DNA of 64,000 nt from Nocardioides sp. JQ2195 (GTDB lineage Bacteria > Actinomycetota > Actinomycetes > Propionibacteriales > Nocardioidaceae): positions 744,001 to 808,000 of the forward strand of contig NZ_CP050902.1 of NCBI RefSeq assembly GCF_012272695.1. Direction: 5' to 3'. Shown one piece after another: positions 26,247-35,432 of this stretch. The position numbers and the translations under genes were made by a program. Position 1 is the first letter of the stretch, and every line of letters begins with the position of its first letter. Below the pieces are notes generated by a model, which was not told the DNA's origin, searched no databases, and saw nothing but the letters and a program-made list of their open reading frames with translations.

Positions 26247-26301
26247 GTCGGCTCCTGTCAGTGAAAGAGTGTCGTGGACTCTCGTATGTTTGTCAGTGGC
26301 C

Positions 26302-26307
26302 AACCTA
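26302..26307 (-). promoter_or_regulatory. putative gltA -10 box TAGGTT
   Basis: On the minus strand TTAGCG and TAGGTT are 18 bp apart, and the -10 lies about 55 bp before GTG 26246. This places the start of transcription downstream of the TTG at 26303. The rest of the 379-bp gap 26247-26625 shows no gene; the rplM promoter takes its other end. Confidence 0.45.
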
Positions 26308-26453
26308 TTCCGTTCTCCCCGATCACGCTAACGCGGGTTCTCCCTCGTGGACGTGACTCGCGAGTAACCGAAGCGTGTGGGCTGGCGGCTCCCCGTGCTC
26401 GCGATGCCCGATCGTCGGGGGGGTGCGGGCCGACCCGACGACGACGAGGTCGT

Positions 26454-26483
26454 TTTGACCTCGTCGGTCGGCGCCGCCTATTC
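26454..26483 (+). promoter_or_regulatory. rplM-rpsI promoter (TTGACC, 18 bp, TATTCT)
   Basis: The -35 TTGACC (26454-26459) and -10 TATTCT (26478-26483), 18 bp apart, are close to the housekeeping consensus. It leaves a leader of about 135 nt before rplM. L13 leaders in other bacteria carry regulatory structures; none is clear here. Confidence 0.7.
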
Positions 26484-26625
26484 TTGACAGTCGCGTCTCC
26501 TGCCGCGCCCAGAACGTGGGTGCAGACCCGGACGAAGTGGAGCCGGGCAGTGTTCGTCAGAGGACGCGGCTCAACCACCCGATCAGGACCTCTGGTCGGG
26601 CCCAACGAACGAGAAGGCTACTTAC

Positions 26626-27069
26626 GTGCGTACGTACAGCCCCAAGCCCGCTGACATCCAGCGCGAATGGCTTGTCATCGACGCCCAGGACGTTGTCCTC
26701 GGGCGCCTCGCGGTCCAGGCCGCGAATCTCCTCCGCGGCAAGCACAAGCCGACCTTTGCTCCGCACATGGACATGGGCGACTTCGTGATCATCGTGAACG
26801 CGGAGAAGGTCGCCCTGTCCGGCGACAAGAAGACCAAGAAGATGACCTACCGTCACTCCGGCTTCCCGGGCGGTCTCACCACCACCCCCATCGGCGAGCT
26901 CCTCGAGAAGGACGCCCGCAAGGCCATCGAGAACGCGGTCTGGGGCATGCTCCCCAAGAACCGTCTCGGCCGCCAGATGCTGAAGAAGCTCAAGGTCTAC
27001 TCGGGCCCCGAGCACCCCCACGCGGCCCAGCAGGCCAAGCCGTTCGAGATCACGCAGATCTCCCAGTGA
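26626..27069 (+). CDS. rplM: 50S ribosomal protein L13
   Basis: The 147-residue product is an early-assembly large-subunit protein. Signatures are [39 protein letters not shown] and [10 protein letters not shown], with [16 protein letters not shown] near the C-terminus. The start is GTG 26626; GAGAAGGCTACTTAC stands before it. It heads the rplM-rpsI(-glmM) unit, as in most actinobacteria. Confidence 0.97.
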   Translation: MRTYSPKPADIQREWLVIDAQDVVLGRLAVQAANLLRGKHKPTFAPHMDMGDFVIIVNAEKVALSGDKKTKKMTYRHSGFPGGLTTTPIGELLEKDARKAIENAVWGMLPKNRLGRQMLKKLKVYSGPEHPHAAQQAKPFEITQISQ

Positions 27070-27089
27070 TTGCAGACAAGGACATCAAC

Positions 27090-27599
27090 GTGACTGAGAA
27101 CCAGGCTGAGACCGCCGAGGTCGAAGAGACCTACCAGACCAACGAAGAGGGCGTTGCCTACAGCTCGGAGTCCGCTCCGTCCGAGGACGCCCCCCTCAAG
27201 CCGGCCACGATCGCCCCCGGCAACGCCACCGGTCGCCGCAAGGAGGCCGTCGCTCGCGTCCGCCTCGTCCCCGGCACCGGCCAGTGGACCGTCAACGGCC
27301 GCGACCTCGACTCGTACTTCCCGAACAAGCTGCACCAGCAGGTTGTCAACGAGCCGTTCGCGAACCTCGAGCTCGAGGGCCGCTTCGACGTCATCGCCCG
27401 CATCCACGGTGGTGGCATCACCGGCCAGGCCGGCGCCCTGCGCCTCGGCGTGGCCCGTGCGCTGAACGCGATCGACCTCGAGGCCAACCGCCCGTCGCTC
27501 AAGAAGGCCGGCCTGCTCACCCGTGACGCCCGCGTCATCGAGCGCAAGAAGGCTGGTCTCAAGAAGGCCCGCAAGGCTCCTCAGTTCTCCAAGCGCTGA
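27090..27599 (+). CDS. rpsI: 30S ribosomal protein S9 with acidic N-terminal extension
   Basis: The 169-residue product has the S9 core from about residue 48 ([39 protein letters not shown]) to the C-terminal [12 protein letters not shown], whose last residues reach the P-site tRNA. The first 45 residues are acidic ([18 protein letters not shown]), an extension common in actinobacteria. GTG 27090 lies 20 bp after the rplM stop; ACAAGGACATCAAC precedes it. Confidence 0.97.
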   Translation: MTENQAETAEVEETYQTNEEGVAYSSESAPSEDAPLKPATIAPGNATGRRKEAVARVRLVPGTGQWTVNGRDLDSYFPNKLHQQVVNEPFANLELEGRFDVIARIHGGGITGQAGALRLGVARALNAIDLEANRPSLKKAGLLTRDARVIERKKAGLKKARKAPQFSKR

Positions 27600-27681
27600 C
27601 CTCGCGTCGTTTGTCGGGCGCCTGGCGGCGTTGTCGTCGGACGACGGCCAAACACGGGCCGCCTTCCCTCCTCTGCCCTGC

Positions 27682-27745
27682 CAGGCATCCCGACAAGCAA
27701 CGCGACCGCGCGTAGCGTGTCAGGCATCCCGACAAGCAACGCGAC
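27682..27745 (+). repeat. 25-bp perfect direct repeat in the glmM leader
   Basis: The same 25 bases, from CAGGCATCCCGA to AACGCGAC, occur at 27682-27706 and 27721-27745, with a 39-bp period. The second copy ends just before the AGGAGA ribosome-binding site of glmM. The intervening 14 bp are GC-rich. Confidence 0.85.
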
Positions 27746-27758
27746 TAGGAGACCTGCT

Positions 27759-29108
27759 TTGGCACCAAAGCTATTCGGCACGGACGGGGTCCGGGGCCTG
27801 GCCAACGGTCAACTGACCGCTGAGCTGGCCCTGGACCTTTCCGTTGCCGCGGCCCACGTCCTGGCCGACCGCGGCGAGTTCACCGGACATCGTCCGCTGG
27901 CCGTGGTCGGTCGGGACACGCGCATCTCCGGACAGTTCCTCGAGGCCGCCGTGGTTGCCGGACTGGCGTCGGCCGGAGTCGACGTCCTCCTGCTCGGCGT
28001 CCTCCCGACTCCCGGGGTCGCCCACCTCACCGGCACGCTGGAGGCCGACCTCGGCGTCATGCTGAGTGCCTCGCACAACCCGATGCCCGACAACGGCATC
28101 AAGTTCCTCGCCCGCGGCGGCGTCAAGCTCGACGATGCGATCGAGATCGCGATCGAGCAACGCCTGCGCGAGCCGTGGAACCGTCCCACCGGTGGCGACG
28201 TCGGTCGCGTCTCGACGTACGACCACGCGGTCGCGGACTACGCGGCCCACCTGGTCGGCACCATCGCGCGCCCGCTCACGGGGCTGAAGGTCGTCCTCGA
28301 CTGCGCCGAGGGTGCCGCTTCCGCGGCCGGCCCGAAGGCCCTGCGCGACGCAGGCGCCGAGGTGATCGCGATCCACGCCGAGCCCGACGGGCTCAACATC
28401 AACGACCACTGCGGGTCCACCCACCTGGACAACCTGCAGGCGGCCGTCCTGGCGCACGGCGCCGACGCGGGCTTCGGCCTGGACGGTGACTCCGACCGCT
28501 GCCTGGCCGTGGATGCGGCGGGTGAGGTCGTCGACGGCGACCAGATCCTGGCCATCCTCGGCATCTCCATGCGCGAGGCCGGCCGGCTCCCGAACGACGT
28601 CGTCGTCGCGACCGTGATGAGCAACCTCGGCTTCGTCCAGGCGCTCAGGGCCAACGACGTGCAGGTCCGCCAGACCAAGGTCGGCGACCGCTACGTCCTG
28701 GAGGCGATGAAGGCGGGTGGCTACGGTCTCGGCGGCGAGCAGTCCGGCCACGTGATCATGAGCGAGTTCGCCACCACCGGTGACGGCATCCTCACCGCGC
28801 TGCACGTGCTCGAGCGGATGGCGCAGACCGGCTCGTCCCTGGCCGAGCTGGCCGGGGTGATGACGCGCCTCCCGCAGGTGCTGATCAACGTCGGCGGTGT
28901 CGACAAGGCGCGCGCCGACGACGACGCCGGCCTGGCCGCCGCCGTTGCCGAGGCCGAGGCACAGCTGGGGGACTCCGGGCGGGTGCTGCTGCGTCCCTCC
29001 GGCACCGAGTCGCTCGTGCGGGTGATGGTCGAGGCGCCCAGCCACGAGCAGGCTGTCTCGGTTGCCGAGGACCTCGCAGCCGTCGTGCGGGAGCGACTCT
29101 CCCTCTGA
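27759..29108 (+). CDS. glmM: phosphoglucosamine mutase
   Basis: The 449-residue enzyme converts GlcN-6-P to GlcN-1-P, the step after GlmS on the way to UDP-GlcNAc. The phosphoserine loop is [12 protein letters not shown] with Ser105 as the phosphorylated residue; the Mg2+ loop GLDGDSDRC lies near 240, and GGEQSGHV and [15 protein letters not shown] complete the active site. TTG 27759 is chosen: AGGAGA lies eight bases upstream and the product begins [16 protein letters not shown] 27717 is in frame but would read through the direct repeat. Confidence 0.95.
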   Translation: MAPKLFGTDGVRGLANGQLTAELALDLSVAAAHVLADRGEFTGHRPLAVVGRDTRISGQFLEAAVVAGLASAGVDVLLLGVLPTPGVAHLTGTLEADLGVMLSASHNPMPDNGIKFLARGGVKLDDAIEIAIEQRLREPWNRPTGGDVGRVSTYDHAVADYAAHLVGTIARPLTGLKVVLDCAEGAASAAGPKALRDAGAEVIAIHAEPDGLNINDHCGSTHLDNLQAAVLAHGADAGFGLDGDSDRCLAVDAAGEVVDGDQILAILGISMREAGRLPNDVVVATVMSNLGFVQALRANDVQVRQTKVGDRYVLEAMKAGGYGLGGEQSGHVIMSEFATTGDGILTALHVLERMAQTGSSLAELAGVMTRLPQVLINVGGVDKARADDDAGLAAAVAEAEAQLGDSGRVLLRPSGTESLVRVMVEAPSHEQAVSVAEDLAAVVRERLSL

Positions 29109-29262
29109 CCGCTGGGAGTCAACGCCCACGACCCCTTGCACCTGTGCGGTGCTGGTGTCACTCCGCAGCCGACCGGTCGCTGGTGAAGTGACACGGACGC
29201 CGCGTTGCTCGGGGGAGGGCTGGGGACGGGGAAAACGGGTCGCCGACGGGGGCCGACCTGCA

Positions 29263-29268
29263 TAGGGT
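29263..29268 (+). promoter_or_regulatory. -10 box TAGGGT for the first GNAT gene
   Basis: TAGGGT ends eight bases before ATG 29277, and no SD is present. The other part of the 168-bp gap after glmM contains no gene. Confidence 0.45.
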
Positions 29269-29276
29269 CGAGCACC

Positions 29277-30281
29277 ATGAGCAACGTTGAGGTCCGCGCG
29301 GTCGACGTCCACGACGAGACCGCCCTCCGCGCGTGGTGGGAGGTCGGGCAGGCCGCCAGTGCGGAGCGCCCGTTCGAGGCATGGCCGGCGTGGGCGGTGT
29401 CGCGGATCGCGATGCCGTTCCCTCGCAGCGACTCCGCCATCACCGCCCTGGCGGCGTACGACGGGGCACGCGCCGTCGGCTCCGCACTCCTGGCGGAGTT
29501 TCTGCTCGACAACACCCACCTGGCCGAGATCACGGTCTGGGTGCGACCCGAGCACCGTCGCCGGGGCATCGCCACGTCGCTGCTCGCACAGGCGGAGCAC
29601 CAGGCCCGTCGCGACGGACGCACCACCGTCGTCTCGAGCGTGTTCGCGCCGGTCGGTGCGGAGAGCCCCGGCTCGCTGTTCGCGGGGGCCAGGGGCTACC
29701 CGGTCGGCAGCGCCGAGGAGACCAAGCTGCTCGACGTCGCGACCGCGGCCCGGGCCTGGCCGACGCTCGAGCAGGAGGCCGACGCCGCGCGAGGCGACTA
29801 CTCGGTGACCGTCTTCGACGCGGCCTGCCCCGACGAGCACGTGCAGGGCTTCGCCGACGTGCTGTCCCGCTTCATCGGTGAGATCCCGAGTGGCGACCTC
29901 GACCTGCAGGACGCCCAGTGGACACCCGAGCGGATCCGCCTCGGTGAGCGGGAGCGTGATCAGGCCGGGCGCGTCAACGTCACCGCTCTCGCGCTGGCTC
30001 CCGACGGCGTGGTCTGCGGCTTCTCCGACGTGCGACTGAACCGGGCCGACCCCCGGCACGGCGGAGTGGGCGGGACGCTGGTGCTGCCCGAGCACCGCGG
30101 CCACCGGCTCGGCCTGGCGATGAAGCTGGCCACCCACCGGATGGTGCAGCAGCGGTTCCCCGAGTGTGCCCACATCGAGACCGGCAACGCGGGTGTCAAC
30201 GCGCCGATGAATGCGGTCAACGAACGCATGGGCTATCGAGTGGTGGAGCGCTGCCTCGACGTGCAGAAGCACCTGTCATGA
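29277..30281 (+). CDS. double GNAT-domain N-acetyltransferase, copy A
   Basis: The 334-residue cytosolic protein has two GNAT folds. The N-domain has VRPEHRRRGIATSLLAQAEH (acetyl-CoA pyrophosphate loop, residues about 83-102) and the C-domain LPEHRGHRLGLAMKLATH (about 272-289). The ending NAPMNAVNERMGYRVVERC is typical of tandem-GNAT proteins in actinobacteria. The substrate is unknown. The stop overlaps the start of a second, related gene by four bases; the two probably arose by duplication. Confidence 0.87.
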   Translation: MSNVEVRAVDVHDETALRAWWEVGQAASAERPFEAWPAWAVSRIAMPFPRSDSAITALAAYDGARAVGSALLAEFLLDNTHLAEITVWVRPEHRRRGIATSLLAQAEHQARRDGRTTVVSSVFAPVGAESPGSLFAGARGYPVGSAEETKLLDVATAARAWPTLEQEADAARGDYSVTVFDAACPDEHVQGFADVLSRFIGEIPSGDLDLQDAQWTPERIRLGERERDQAGRVNVTALALAPDGVVCGFSDVRLNRADPRHGGVGGTLVLPEHRGHRLGLAMKLATHRMVQQRFPECAHIETGNAGVNAPMNAVNERMGYRVVERCLDVQKHLS

Positions 30282-31300
30282 CGATCACCGAGATCGACCC
30301 GTTCGACGATGCGGCGTTCGACGCCTGGCACGCGACCTACGCCGCCGCCGAGCAGCACGGCCGTGGCGAGTGGTCGTCCGACTGGTTGCTCGAGGAGAGC
30401 CGGGCTGCCAAGCAGGCCCGCCTCCCGAGCCACGAGGTCCACGTCTTCGCCCTGGTCGAGGCGGGAGAGGCAGTGGCCGTCGCCGAGCTCGAGCTCCCGC
30501 TCCTCGACAACCCGGAGCTGGCATGGGGGAAGGTGCACACCCACCCGCGGCATCGGCGACGAGGACACGGAGGAGCCCTGCTCGCACACCTGGAGGAGCG
30601 GGCGGCACGGGCCGGCCGCACCCGCTTCGTCACCGAGACCGCCTACCCCTGGGACGCACCCGCCGACGGTGCTGGGCACCCGGACGCCGACTTCCTCACC
30701 CGTCGCGGCTTCGTCTTCGGCATCGGTGACGTCCAACGAGTCCTCGACCTGCCGGTGCCGGGCGACCTGCTGGCCTCCCTCGCAGCGAGCGCGGCGCCGC
30801 ACCACACGGCGTACGCCCTTCGCTCGTTCGCTGGGCCGGTGCCCGAGGAGCACGTCGCCGACTATGCCGCGCTCTGCGCCGCCGTGAGCACGGAGGCACC
30901 GACCGGTGGGCTGGACCTCGAGCCGGAGACAGCCGACGTCGCTGCCTTCCGAGCCGTGGAGGAGCTGCAGGCCCGGCAGGGTCGGACCCGGCACGCGACG
31001 GTGGCGGTGGCCCCCGACGGAAGCCTGGCCGGCTACACCGATCTCGTGACCAGCGAGCACGATCCAGGGCGGGCCTACCAGTGGGGCACCCTCGTGCGTC
31101 GTGAGCACCGGGGCCACCGCCTCGGCCTGGCCGTCAAGGTCGCCAACATCCTCCACCTCCAAGCACGTCGGCCCGACATCAACGTGGTGCGCACCTGGAA
31201 TGCCGAGACCAACGCCCCCATGGTCGGGGTCAACCGGGCGATGGGATTTCGCGCGGTCGACCGACTCGGCGAGTTTCAGAAGATGCTGACTGCGCCATGA
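30278..31300 (+). CDS. double GNAT-domain N-acetyltransferase, copy B
   Basis: A 340-residue paralogue of the preceding protein, starting at ATG 30278 in an ATGA overlap. The N-domain has VHTHPRHRRRGHGGALLAHL (about 86-105) and the C-domain VRREHRGHRLGLAVKVANIL; the ending NAPMVGVNRAMGFRAVDRL parallels that of copy A. The N-terminal halves differ more than the C-terminal halves. The substrate is not known; tandem pairing suggests related but distinct targets (inference). Confidence 0.87.
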   Translation: MTITEIDPFDDAAFDAWHATYAAAEQHGRGEWSSDWLLEESRAAKQARLPSHEVHVFALVEAGEAVAVAELELPLLDNPELAWGKVHTHPRHRRRGHGGALLAHLEERAARAGRTRFVTETAYPWDAPADGAGHPDADFLTRRGFVFGIGDVQRVLDLPVPGDLLASLAASAAPHHTAYALRSFAGPVPEEHVADYAALCAAVSTEAPTGGLDLEPETADVAAFRAVEELQARQGRTRHATVAVAPDGSLAGYTDLVTSEHDPGRAYQWGTLVRREHRGHRLGLAVKVANILHLQARRPDINVVRTWNAETNAPMVGVNRAMGFRAVDRLGEFQKMLTAP

Positions 31301-31307
31301 TGGGGGC

Positions 31308-32081
31308 ATGAGCACCCGAGGGACCCACGCGGCAGCGCGTGCGGCGACCCTTCTGGCGGCGCTGAGCGTGCTGATGACCGTCGGCGCGGGGGTCACCGCA
31401 GGGGTGGTGATGGCGCGCGACGGCGGTCCCGACGGGTCCGGCACCCTCGTCCGCGGCCACGGGGACTCCGCCGGCCCGGACCCCACCAGCCAACCGACCG
31501 AGTGGCCCGACCACGACTACACGGACTGGGAGCGGGTCACCGGCAAGCCGGACGACTCCGGCTTCGCCGCGGCCTACCAGGTGCCCCGGCGCGCGTGGAA
31601 GACCTTCGAGCCCGACTATGCCGTCGCCTACCGTGACGACTCCGGGAAGAAGACCGCCAGCGGTCATGCTCCGGCCAACTACTACGGCAACCAGTGCTCC
31701 CAGGACGGCTCGAGGGTGGCCGGCGGGTGGACCGTGCTGGCCGACACCGAGCCGTCGGGCGACCTCGTGGACCTCGCGGAGGCCGCCGTACGCCGTTGGG
31801 CCACTGGCTACGCGTCGGACGGCACCGGGACCGCGGCGCCGATGTCGCAGCCGAGCACCGAGCGGTTGACGCTGCCGAACGGGTCCGACGCCGCGCGGTC
31901 GCTGATCACGCTCGACATGAGTGACTCGGAGGGCAGCTGTCTTCCCGACTCCGCCGAGATCATGGCGACCACGATCAACACCCCTGAGGGCGCCAAGACG
32001 CTGGTCCAGGCGCGCTACCTCACGCGTCCCGGCATCACCGACGAGGAGTGGCAGCAGATCAGCGACTCACTGGAGCCGTGA
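31308..32081 (+). CDS. secreted or membrane-anchored protein of unknown function
   Basis: The 257-residue protein starts with a signal-like segment (residues 10-38, AATLLAALSVLMTVGAGVTAG) without a lipobox. The remainder is polar with only two Cys (SQDGS and SEGSCLP regions) and probably extracytoplasmic. It starts seven bases after the GNAT pair, so may be cotranscribed. No family recognised. Confidence 0.65.
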   Translation: MSTRGTHAAARAATLLAALSVLMTVGAGVTAGVVMARDGGPDGSGTLVRGHGDSAGPDPTSQPTEWPDHDYTDWERVTGKPDDSGFAAAYQVPRRAWKTFEPDYAVAYRDDSGKKTASGHAPANYYGNQCSQDGSRVAGGWTVLADTEPSGDLVDLAEAAVRRWATGYASDGTGTAAPMSQPSTERLTLPNGSDAARSLITLDMSDSEGSCLPDSAEIMATTINTPEGAKTLVQARYLTRPGITDEEWQQISDSLEP

Positions 32082-32090
32082 CGCGGGCCC

Positions 32091-32142
32091 GAGCCGGGTG
32101 GTCGGGCCGCGTGGTCGAGCCGCGTGGTCGAGCCGCGTGGTC
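32091..32142 (+). repeat. 13-bp tandem repeat, four copies
   Basis: Four 13-bp units of the type GAGCCGCGTGGTC (with small changes in the first two) fill most of the 64-bp space between the ends of the secreted-protein gene and coaA. The GTGGTCGAG core resembles one arm of the REP-like elements at 12202 and 14844. Confidence 0.8.
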
Positions 32143-32145
32143 GGG

Positions 32146-33123
32146 TCAGAGCTTGCGCAGCCGCACGTAGCGCACCGAGTGGTCGCTGTCCTTGCGCAGG
32201 ACCAGGTTGGCCCGCGAGCGGGTCGGCAGCACGTTCTGCTCCAGGTTGGGGCCGTTGACGGCGTCCCAGATGCGGGTTGCCTCGGCCACCGCTTCGTACT
32301 CGGTCAGGCTGGCGTAGCGGGTGAAGTACGACGCCGGGTCGCGGAAGGCGGTCTCGCGCAGGCGCTGGAAGCGCTGGATGTACCAGTGCCGGATGTCGCT
32401 GGTCGCCGCGTCGACGTACACACTGAAGTCGAAGAAGTCGCTGACCGCCAGCCCGGTGCGGCCGTCCTCCCGCACCCGAGCGGGCTGGAGCACGTTGAGG
32501 CCCTCGATGATGACGATGTCGGGCCTCTTGATGATGATCTTCTCGTCGGGCACCACGTCGTAGGTCAGGTGCGAGTAGATCGGGGCCTCGACCTCGTCCT
32601 TGCCGGACTTGATGTCGACCACGAAGCGGAGCAGGGCCTTGCGGTCGTAGGACTCCGGGAAGCCCTTGCGCAGCAGCAGCCCGCGGCGCTGGAGCTCCGC
32701 GTTGGGCATCAGGAAGCCGTCGGTGGTGACCAGTGCGACCGAGGGGTGCTCGGGCCAGTGCGCGAGCATCTGCTGCAGCACGCGTGCCGTCGTCGACTTG
32801 CCGACCGCCACCGAGCCGGCCAGCCCGATCACGAACGGGGTCCGTGGGGGTGTCGGCCGGGCGAGGAACTCCTCCTGTGCGTGGTGGAGGTTGCTGGCCG
32901 CCTCGACGTACTTGCTGAGCAGGCGTGACAGCGGCAGGTAGACGTGCTGCACCTCCTCGAGGTCGAGCTCGTCACCGAGACCGCGCACCCGCTCGATCTC
33001 CTCGGGGGAGAGGGGCTGCTCGGTGTGCTCGGCCAGCGCCGCCCACGCGTCACGCGCCAACTCGATGTAGGGCGAGGTCTCGCGCGCCTGCTCGCGGCTC
33101 TCCGAGCCGGCCGATTGGGACAT
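32146..33123 (-). CDS. coaA: type I pantothenate kinase
   Basis: The 325-residue P-loop kinase phosphorylates pantothenate in the first CoA step. The Walker A motif is GLAGSVAVGKST (100-111). Family motifs include SPYIELARDAWAAL, LVTTDGFLMPNAEL, GFPESYD and IVIIEGLNVLQ. It is feedback-inhibited by CoA in enterobacteria (family knowledge). ATG 33123 (MSQSAGS) is used; an in-frame ATG at 33132 would add three residues. It is divergent from glmS over 57 bp. Confidence 0.95.
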   Translation of the reverse strand: MSQSAGSESREQARETSPYIELARDAWAALAEHTEQPLSPEEIERVRGLGDELDLEEVQHVYLPLSRLLSKYVEAASNLHHAQEEFLARPTPPRTPFVIGLAGSVAVGKSTTARVLQQMLAHWPEHPSVALVTTDGFLMPNAELQRRGLLLRKGFPESYDRKALLRFVVDIKSGKDEVEAPIYSHLTYDVVPDEKIIIKRPDIVIIEGLNVLQPARVREDGRTGLAVSDFFDFSVYVDAATSDIRHWYIQRFQRLRETAFRDPASYFTRYASLTEYEAVAEATRIWDAVNGPNLEQNVLPTRSRANLVLRKDSDHSVRYVRLRKL

Positions 33124-33167
33124 GGCGCACATTGTTGCAGGCATCGAACCCGTGGCACGCGGCCGGA

Positions 33168-33173
33168 TAGACT
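33168..33173 (+). promoter_or_regulatory. -10 box TAGACT for glmS (leaderless)
   Basis: TAGACT ends seven bases before the glmS ATG (33181). A transcript starting here leaves no room for a glmS ribozyme leader. Confidence 0.5.
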
Positions 33174-33180
33174 TCCGGCC

Positions 33181-35025
33181 ATGTGTGGAATCGTGGGCTA
33201 CGTCGGTGGCAAGCAGGCGCAAGGTGTCGTGATCGACGGGCTGCGACGCCTCGAGTATCGCGGCTACGACTCGGCAGGCATCGCCCTGGTCCACGACCGG
33301 ACGATCGCCTCCGACAAGCGGGCCGGCAAGCTGGCGAACCTCGAGAAGGCCATCGACGAGAAGGCGTTGCCCGAGTCGACGACCGGCATCGGCCACACGC
33401 GGTGGGCCACCCACGGCGCGCCCAACGACCAGAACGCCCACCCCCACCTGGGGCAGAACTCCCGGTTGGCGCTGGTGCACAACGGCATCATCGAGAACTT
33501 CGCCGAGGTGCGCGCCGAGCTGGAGGCCCAGGGCCACAACCTGCTCTCCGAGACCGACACCGAGGTCGCCGCCCACCTGATCGAGCGTGAGCTCGACGCG
33601 GGCGTCGACCTCACCACGGCCATGCAGCGCGCCTGCCAGCAGCTCGAGGGCGCGTTCACGCTGGTCGCGGTCGACGCACTGGACGCCGACCGTGTGGTCG
33701 CCGCCCGCCGCAACAGCCCGCTCGTCGTGGGGCTGGGTGAGGGCGAGAACTTCCTCGGCTCCGACGTTGCTGCCTTCATCGAGCACACGCGCGAGGCGAT
33801 GGAGCTCGGTCAGGACCAGGTCGTCACGATCACCGGCGACGGCGTCGAGGTGACCGGCTTCGACGGCTCGCCCGCCGAGGGCACCCGCTACCACGTCGAC
33901 TGGGACCTGTCGGCCGCCGAGAAGGACGGCCACGATTGGTTCATGCGCAAGGAGATCCACGAGCAGCCGAGTGCTGTCGCCGACTCCTTGCTCGGACGTC
34001 GCAGCGCTGACGGACTGCTGCAGCTCGACGAGGTCCGGCTGTCCGACGACGAGCTGCGCGACATCGACAAGATCATCATCATCGCCTGTGGCACGTCGTT
34101 CTATGCCGGGATGGTGGCCAAGTATGCGATCGAGCACTGGTGCCGCATTCCCTGTGAGGTCGAGCTGGCCTCCGAGTTCCGCTACCGCGACCCGATCCTG
34201 ACCCAGTCGACCCTGGTCGTGGCCATCTCCCAGTCCGGTGAGACCGCCGACACGCTCCAGGCGATCCGACACGCCCGGGTGCAGCGCTCGAAGGTGCTGG
34301 CGATCTGCAACACCAACGGCTCCACGATTCCGCGCGAGTCCGACGCGGTGATCTACACCCACGCCGGCCCCGAGATCGGCGTCGCCTCCACGAAGGGCTT
34401 CCTGACCCAGCTGGTCGCCTGCTACCTGCTGGCGCTCTACCTCGCACAGGTCAAGGGCACGCGCTTCGGTGACGAGATCAACGAGGTGATGGACCAGCTC
34501 GACCAGATCCCGGCCAAGATCCAGCAGGCCCTCGACGCCGAGGAGTCGATCTATGAGCTCGCTGCCTCCTACGTGGACGCCAAGTCGGTGCTGTTCCTCG
34601 GTCGCCACGCCGGCTTCCCCGTCGCCCTCGAAGGTGCTCTGAAGCTCAAGGAGCTGGCCTACATCCACGCAGAGGGCTTCGCTGCCGGCGAGCTCAAGCA
34701 CGGCCCCATCGCGCTGATCGAGCAGGACCTCCCCGTGCTGTGCGTCGTTCCGCCCCGCGGGCGCGACCAGCTGCACGAGAAGATGATCAGCGGCATCCAG
34801 GAGGTGCGCGCCCGGGGGGCCCGCACGATCTGCCTGGCCGAGGAGGGCGACGACGCCATCACGCCGTACGCCGACGTGCTGATCCGGTTGCCCAAGGTGC
34901 CGAGCCTGCTGCAGCCGCTGGTTGCCGCCGTGCCGCTGCAGCTCTTCGCCTGCGAGCTGGCCACGCAGAAGGGCCACGACGTCGACCAGCCGCGCAACCT
35001 GGCCAAGTCCGTCACCGTCGAATGA
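33181..35025 (+). CDS. glmS: glutamine-fructose-6-phosphate aminotransferase (isomerizing)
   Basis: The 614-residue enzyme makes GlcN-6-P from Fru-6-P and Gln, committing carbon to peptidoglycan. It has an N-terminal Ntn glutaminase with the Cys2 nucleophile ([10 protein letters not shown], then [19 protein letters not shown]) and two SIS domains ([45 protein letters not shown]). The C-terminus LAKSVTVE is canonical. The ATG is set by the Cys2 requirement. The acpS start lies 34 bp downstream. Confidence 0.97.
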   Translation: MCGIVGYVGGKQAQGVVIDGLRRLEYRGYDSAGIALVHDRTIASDKRAGKLANLEKAIDEKALPESTTGIGHTRWATHGAPNDQNAHPHLGQNSRLALVHNGIIENFAEVRAELEAQGHNLLSETDTEVAAHLIERELDAGVDLTTAMQRACQQLEGAFTLVAVDALDADRVVAARRNSPLVVGLGEGENFLGSDVAAFIEHTREAMELGQDQVVTITGDGVEVTGFDGSPAEGTRYHVDWDLSAAEKDGHDWFMRKEIHEQPSAVADSLLGRRSADGLLQLDEVRLSDDELRDIDKIIIIACGTSFYAGMVAKYAIEHWCRIPCEVELASEFRYRDPILTQSTLVVAISQSGETADTLQAIRHARVQRSKVLAICNTNGSTIPRESDAVIYTHAGPEIGVASTKGFLTQLVACYLLALYLAQVKGTRFGDEINEVMDQLDQIPAKIQQALDAEESIYELAASYVDAKSVLFLGRHAGFPVALEGALKLKELAYIHAEGFAAGELKHGPIALIEQDLPVLCVVPPRGRDQLHEKMISGIQEVRARGARTICLAEEGDDAITPYADVLIRLPKVPSLLQPLVAAVPLQLFACELATQKGHDVDQPRNLAKSVTVE

Positions 35026-35059
35026 TCGACGCACGCGAGCCGGCCCGGGTGGTGCGGGG

Positions 35060-35410
35060 ATGATCGTCGGCGTCGGGATCGACGTGGTGGAGATCGAGCG
35101 GTTCATCACCTCGATCGAGCGCACTCCCGCGCTGCGCGACAAGCTGTTCACCCCGGCCGAGCGGGAGCTCCACCCGCAGTCCCTGGCCGCCCGATTCGCG
35201 GCCAAGGAGGCGATGGCGAAGGCCTTGGGGGCGCCGGCAGGCCTGGCCTGGCACGACGCCGAGGTGATCTCGGAGGCCACCGGCCGGCCACGCTTCGAGC
35301 TGCGTGGCACGGTCAGGGCCGCCGCCGACGCCCTGGGCGGCACCACCGTGCACCTGTCGCTCAGTCATGACGGCGGCATCGCCTCCGCCTTCGTCGTTCT
35401 CGAGTCCTGA
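35060..35410 (+). CDS. acpS: holo-[acyl-carrier-protein] synthase
   Basis: The 116-residue enzyme transfers 4'-phosphopantetheine from CoA to apo-ACP. The motifs [12 protein letters not shown] (metal-binding Asp8) and [13 protein letters not shown], with [19 protein letters not shown] at the end, are diagnostic. GTGCGGGG lies just upstream. It follows glmS by 34 bp, the usual actinobacterial neighbourhood, and joins CoA metabolism (coaA) across the divergent gap. Confidence 0.95.
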   Translation: MIVGVGIDVVEIERFITSIERTPALRDKLFTPAERELHPQSLAARFAAKEAMAKALGAPAGLAWHDAEVISEATGRPRFELRGTVRAAADALGGTTVHLSLSHDGGIASAFVVLES

Positions 35411-35420
35411 CTTCCTGCCC

Positions 35421-35426
35421 TAGGTT
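35421..35426 (+). promoter_or_regulatory. -10 box TAGGTT before the NAD(P)HX repair gene
   Basis: TAGGTT ends six bases before ATG 35433. A GGAG overlaps the short leader, so SD-dependent initiation from upstream readthrough is also possible. Confidence 0.4.
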
Positions 35427-35432
35427 GGAGCC

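Noticed and set aside
27606..27660. Terminator between rpsI and glmM (GTCGTCGGACGAC)
   Set aside because: The palindrome leaves a loop too small to form a hairpin, and no T-run follows.
27771..30272. Long open reading frame antisense to glmM and the first GNAT gene
   Set aside because: It has low-complexity His/Gly/Val/Arg-rich sequence typical of the antisense of high-GC genes, no domain, and covers well-supported genes. Similar long antisense frames over secY, glmS, groEL and guaB were dismissed for the same reason.
33124..33180. glmS ribozyme upstream of glmS
   Set aside because: Only 57 bp separate coaA and glmS, and the -10 box TAGACT is seven bases before the ATG, leaving no room for a leader ribozyme.
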